Shown: positions 4,082-6,863 of the stretch, piece by piece
How positions within the stretch are numbered: the first letter of the stretch is position 1
Layout: each line of letters opens with the position of its first letter
Source: JAVZIQ01 sp037440545
GTDB taxonomy: Archaea > Thermoproteota > Bathyarchaeia > Bathyarchaeales > Bathycorpusculaceae
DNA length: 6,863 nucleotides
Direction: 5' to 3'
Assembly: GCA_037440545.1 (NCBI GenBank)
Contig: JBBITX010000062.1
Coordinates: 1-6,863 of the forward strand
Made by a program: the position numbers and the translations under genes
The notes under the pieces: generated by a model
Database searches by the model: none
What the model saw: the letters and a program-made list of their open reading frames with translations, nothing else
Told to the model about the DNA's origin: nothing

Positions 4082-6863
4082 TAAGGTTGGTTGAAACATT
4101 AAAAAGGAATACAAATATGCTTTTATCGGCTTTTTTCCGAGAGAAAGGCTTGGTGCGACAACACTTAGACTCCTATAACGAGTTCATAGACCACGGCCTG
4201 CAAGAGGTTATCGACGAGGTAGGGGAAATTCCAATAGAAGTTCCGGAATATCCATACACCGTGAAACTTGGACAAGTATGGATAATTGACCCTCAGACGA
4301 GGATAAGCGGTCCATATGTTACGGAGGTTGATGGAACAAAACATGAGATCTACCCCATAGAAGCCAGGCTTCGCAACCTCACTTATTCTGCTCCGGTAGC
4401 CCTCGAAATGACTCCTATTGTTGATGGAAGGGAACAGGACACTGAGTTGGTATACATTGGGAATATACCTGTAATGTTGAAGTCTAAGCTCTGCTTTTTA
4501 TCCCAGCTTTCTAAAGAGGAGCTTATAGCCTGTGGAGAAGACCCAGATGATCCTGGAGGCTACTTCATTGTTAACGGTTCTGAACGTGTAATTGTCGCCA
4601 TGGAAGATTTAGCCCCAAACAGAATAATAGTTGATGTAGATGATAAAGGCGCAACACCGATTTATCAGGCAAAGTTGTTCTCCACAACCGTTGGTTTCAG
4701 AGCTAGAATAGAGATGAAAATGAAGTCTGACGGGGTAATATATGTTTCAATGCCAGGAGTACCCTCTGAAATTCCCTTCGTGATATTAATGCGTGCTCTA
4801 GGCCTAGAATCTGACAGGGAAATAGCTGAGGCGGTCTCCGTAGATGAGGAAATTCAAAGCCAACTTGAACCTTCCTTTGAGAAGGCTATAGGTGTGGACA
4901 CGGTTAAGGAAGCCATAATCTACATAGGAAACCGTGTAGCCCACGGACAAGTTGAAGAATACCGAATACAAAAGGCTGAGGCAGCCATCGACAAAAACTT
5001 CCTTCCACATTTAGGCAGAACAAGTAAAAACAGAAGGGATAAAGCCATATTCCTAGGCGAGATGGCCTGTCGTGTTATCGAACTGAAACTTGGAAGGAGA
5101 ATGCAAGATGACAAGGACCACTTCAAAAATAAGCGATTAAGGCTTGCAGGCCCCCTTCTAGCAGACCTCTTCAGAGTAGCCTTCAGAAACCTCGTCAGAG
5201 ACATAAAATATCAACTTGAAAGGATGGGTGTTAAAGGCCCGTTAATAAATGTTTCAGCTGCTGTAAGGCCTGGAATAATAACTGAAAGGCTTCAACACGC
5301 GCTCGCAACTGGAAACTGGGGTAGGGGAAGAGTTGGTGTAACACAGCTTTTGGATAGGACAAACTACCTTTCAACTTTAAGCCATCTTAGGAGGCTGCAG
5401 TCCCCTCTTAGCAGGAGCCAGCCGAACTTTGAGGCTAGAGACCTGCATCCAACCCACTGGGGACGTCTCTGTCCAAACGAGACCCCTGAAGGATCTAACT
5501 GCGGCTTAGTTAAAAACCTAGCCCTGTCAGCCTGCATCTCTGTAGGCGTTAACCCGGACAAAATCAGGCATACCCTGTTTACAATGGGCGTAACGCCTGT
5601 TAACGAGGCGAATGAAACGCTTAAACGTTTAGGGGCTAAGGTGTTTGTAGACGGAAATATTATTGGTTACTGCTCATCTCCTGAAAGGCTGACAGAAGAG
5701 TTCAGGCAAAGGCGTAGAGCAGGTGAAATCTCAACAGAGGTGAACATAGCCTACTACTCCAAAGCTCATGGAGAAAGGGAGGAAATCTACGTTAACTGCG
5801 ATGAGGGAAGGGTTAGAAGACCCTTGATAATAGTTGAAAACGGCGTTCCAAAACTTCAACCTGAACACCTTGAGAAAATAGCTTTCGGAGAATGGACTTT
5901 AGAGGACCTGGTGAAAAATGGCATAATTGAGTATTTAGATGCAGAGGAGGAGGAAAACGCCTACATAGCACTCTCAACAGAGGAATTAACCCCTGAACAC
6001 ACTCACCTTGAAATCGCCACATACACTATACTTGGAATATGCGCCTCCACAATTCCCTATGCTGAGCATAACCAGTCGCCTCGAAACTCTTATCAGGCGG
6101 CAATGGCTAAACAAGCGCTTGGAATTTTCGCCACAAACTTCCCGTTACGTTCAGATTCGAGGGCCCATCTGCTTCATTATCCTCAAATGCCTCTCGTTGA
6201 AACGGCCTTGATGGAGACAATTGGCTATAAACTCCGTCCATCTGGACAGAACTGTGTAGTGGCCGTTTTATCATTTGAAGGTTACAACATGGAAGACGCC
6301 CTAATATTTAATAAGGCCTCTATTGAAAGAGGTCTTGGACGTTCAACTTTCTACAGAATTTATGAGGCTGAATGCCGCCAGTATATGGGAGGTTTGAAAG
6401 ACAAGTTTTTAATCCCTGAGCCTGGAACTAGAGGCTTCAGAGGAGAGCAATATTACAGGCTGCTTGAACCCGATGGCATAATAAGCCTCGAAGCTCAAGT
6501 TTCAGGAGGAGACGTTTTAATAGGCAGAACAAGCCCGCCTAGGTTCCTGGAAGAATACAAAGAGTTTGAAGTTAAAGGTCCCTCCATGCGTGATACATCG
6601 GTTGACATGCGACCATCTGAAACGGGGATAGTGGACGCTGTTTTCATAACGGAATCCGGTGAGGGAAGCAAACTTGTAAAGGTTAGAGTTAGAGACCAAC
6701 GTATTCCTGAGCTAGGGGATAAATTTGCCTCCCGCCACGGCCAAAAAGGCGTAATAGGGTTAATTGTCCCGCAGGAGGACATGCCCTTCACAGAGGACGG
6801 CGTCGTCCCAGACGTCATAATAAACCCCCATGCAATACCCTCAAGAATGACCATTGGACAGTT
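4078..6863 (+). CDS. rpoB: DNA-directed RNA polymerase subunit B (Rpo2/RpoB), partial, C-terminus outside window
   Basis: Second-largest catalytic subunit of archaeal RNA polymerase, forming half of the active-site cleft. The frame is open for 928 codons to the window edge; roughly the last 190 residues, with the zinc-binding clamp/anchor region, are missing. Landmarks: EKGLVRQHLDSYN at 22-34, DDKDHFKNKRL from 344, fork region ARDLHPTHWGRLCPNETPEGSNCG from about 454, FEGYNMEDA with metal-site E739-D740, and GDKFASRHGQKG, whose K882 and K890 match yeast Rpb2 K979 and K987. Domains run in the usual order: protrusion with nested lobe, fork, external 1, external 2, hybrid-binding. There is no B''/B' split and no intein in this part. 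ATG 4078 gives an N-terminus of normal length. ATG 4117, with AAGGA eight bases upstream, is an alternative but would leave only seven residues before EKGLVRQ. It has its own promoter; rpoA' is expected downstream. Confidence 0.98.
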   Translation, partial: MIRLVETLKRNTNMLLSAFFREKGLVRQHLDSYNEFIDHGLQEVIDEVGEIPIEVPEYPYTVKLGQVWIIDPQTRISGPYVTEVDGTKHEIYPIEARLRNLTYSAPVALEMTPIVDGREQDTELVYIGNIPVMLKSKLCFLSQLSKEELIACGEDPDDPGGYFIVNGSERVIVAMEDLAPNRIIVDVDDKGATPIYQAKLFSTTVGFRARIEMKMKSDGVIYVSMPGVPSEIPFVILMRALGLESDREIAEAVSVDEEIQSQLEPSFEKAIGVDTVKEAIIYIGNRVAHGQVEEYRIQKAEAAIDKNFLPHLGRTSKNRRDKAIFLGEMACRVIELKLGRRMQDDKDHFKNKRLRLAGPLLADLFRVAFRNLVRDIKYQLERMGVKGPLINVSAAVRPGIITERLQHALATGNWGRGRVGVTQLLDRTNYLSTLSHLRRLQSPLSRSQPNFEARDLHPTHWGRLCPNETPEGSNCGLVKNLALSACISVGVNPDKIRHTLFTMGVTPVNEANETLKRLGAKVFVDGNIIGYCSSPERLTEEFRQRRRAGEISTEVNIAYYSKAHGEREEIYVNCDEGRVRRPLIIVENGVPKLQPEHLEKIAFGEWTLEDLVKNGIIEYLDAEEEENAYIALSTEELTPEHTHLEIATYTILGICASTIPYAEHNQSPRNSYQAAMAKQALGIFATNFPLRSDSRAHLLHYPQMPLVETALMETIGYKLRPSGQNCVVAVLSFEGYNMEDALIFNKASIERGLGRSTFYRIYEAECRQYMGGLKDKFLIPEPGTRGFRGEQYYRLLEPDGIISLEAQVSGGDVLIGRTSPPRFLEEYKEFEVKGPSMRDTSVDMRPSETGIVDAVFITESGEGSKLVKVRVRDQRIPELGDKFASRHGQKGVIGLIVPQEDMPFTEDGVVPDVIINPHAIPSRMTIGQ

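Noticed and set aside
5500..5760. Possible split of rpoB into B'' and B' genes as in many methanogens and haloarchaea
   Set aside because: The reading frame continues without stop or frameshift through the whole middle of the protein, so the subunit is fused.
6715..6753. Possible intein insertion at the conserved GDKFASRHGQKG motif
   Set aside because: The motif is contiguous and normal, with no inserted sequence.
1..6863. CRISPR arrays, insertion sequences, toxin-antitoxin or defence genes
   Set aside because: No spaced direct repeats, transposase-like frames or small gene pairs of that kind were seen on either strand.

Overview
The window is archaeal DNA from what is probably an anaerobe of the TACK type. 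The strongest evidence is the gene running off the right edge, an archaeal/eukaryotic-type RNA polymerase subunit B. It is kept as one uninterrupted polypeptide rather than split into B'' and B' as in many methanogens and haloarchaea. The other genes belong to tungstopterin aldehyde metabolism, typical of anaerobic and often thermophilic archaea. TTG/GTG starts and T-run, TATA-box style signals fit this. A Bathyarchaeia-like host is my best guess, but the sequence alone does not prove it.

Layout: 1-314 is a non-coding leader. It holds a nested hairpin (195-241), a possible promoter and, on the minus strand, a short stretch resembling the 5' half of a tRNA-Leu. Positions 315-3800 form a compact plus-strand cluster: an aldehyde ferredoxin oxidoreductase (AOR), a MoaD/ThiS-type ubiquitin-fold sulfur carrier ending in Gly-Gly, and a radical SAM/SPASM-like protein of the kind found beside AOR genes. 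Positions 3801-4077 are a second non-coding region with an inverted repeat, repeated AGGCTT hexamers, a good TATA box and a Shine-Dalgarno site. That site leads into a candidate 16-codon reading frame whose stop overlaps the rpoB start codon. From 4078 to the right edge is the first 928 codons of rpoB.

The first three genes make sense as one unit. AOR oxidises aldehydes to acids with a tungsten-bis-pterin centre and passes electrons to ferredoxin. A MoaD-like protein would carry the sulfur used to build the pterin dithiolene. The radical SAM protein is thought to act in cofactor or enzyme maturation. rpoB is a separate housekeeping unit with its own promoter.

I do not see a clearly new multi-gene system. 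The items most worth checking are the rpoB leader with its overlapping micro-ORF, the apparent loss of the dimer-interface iron ligands in the AOR, the altered second pterin-binding motif of the AOR, the nested hairpin ahead of the AOR gene, and the long middle region of the radical SAM protein.
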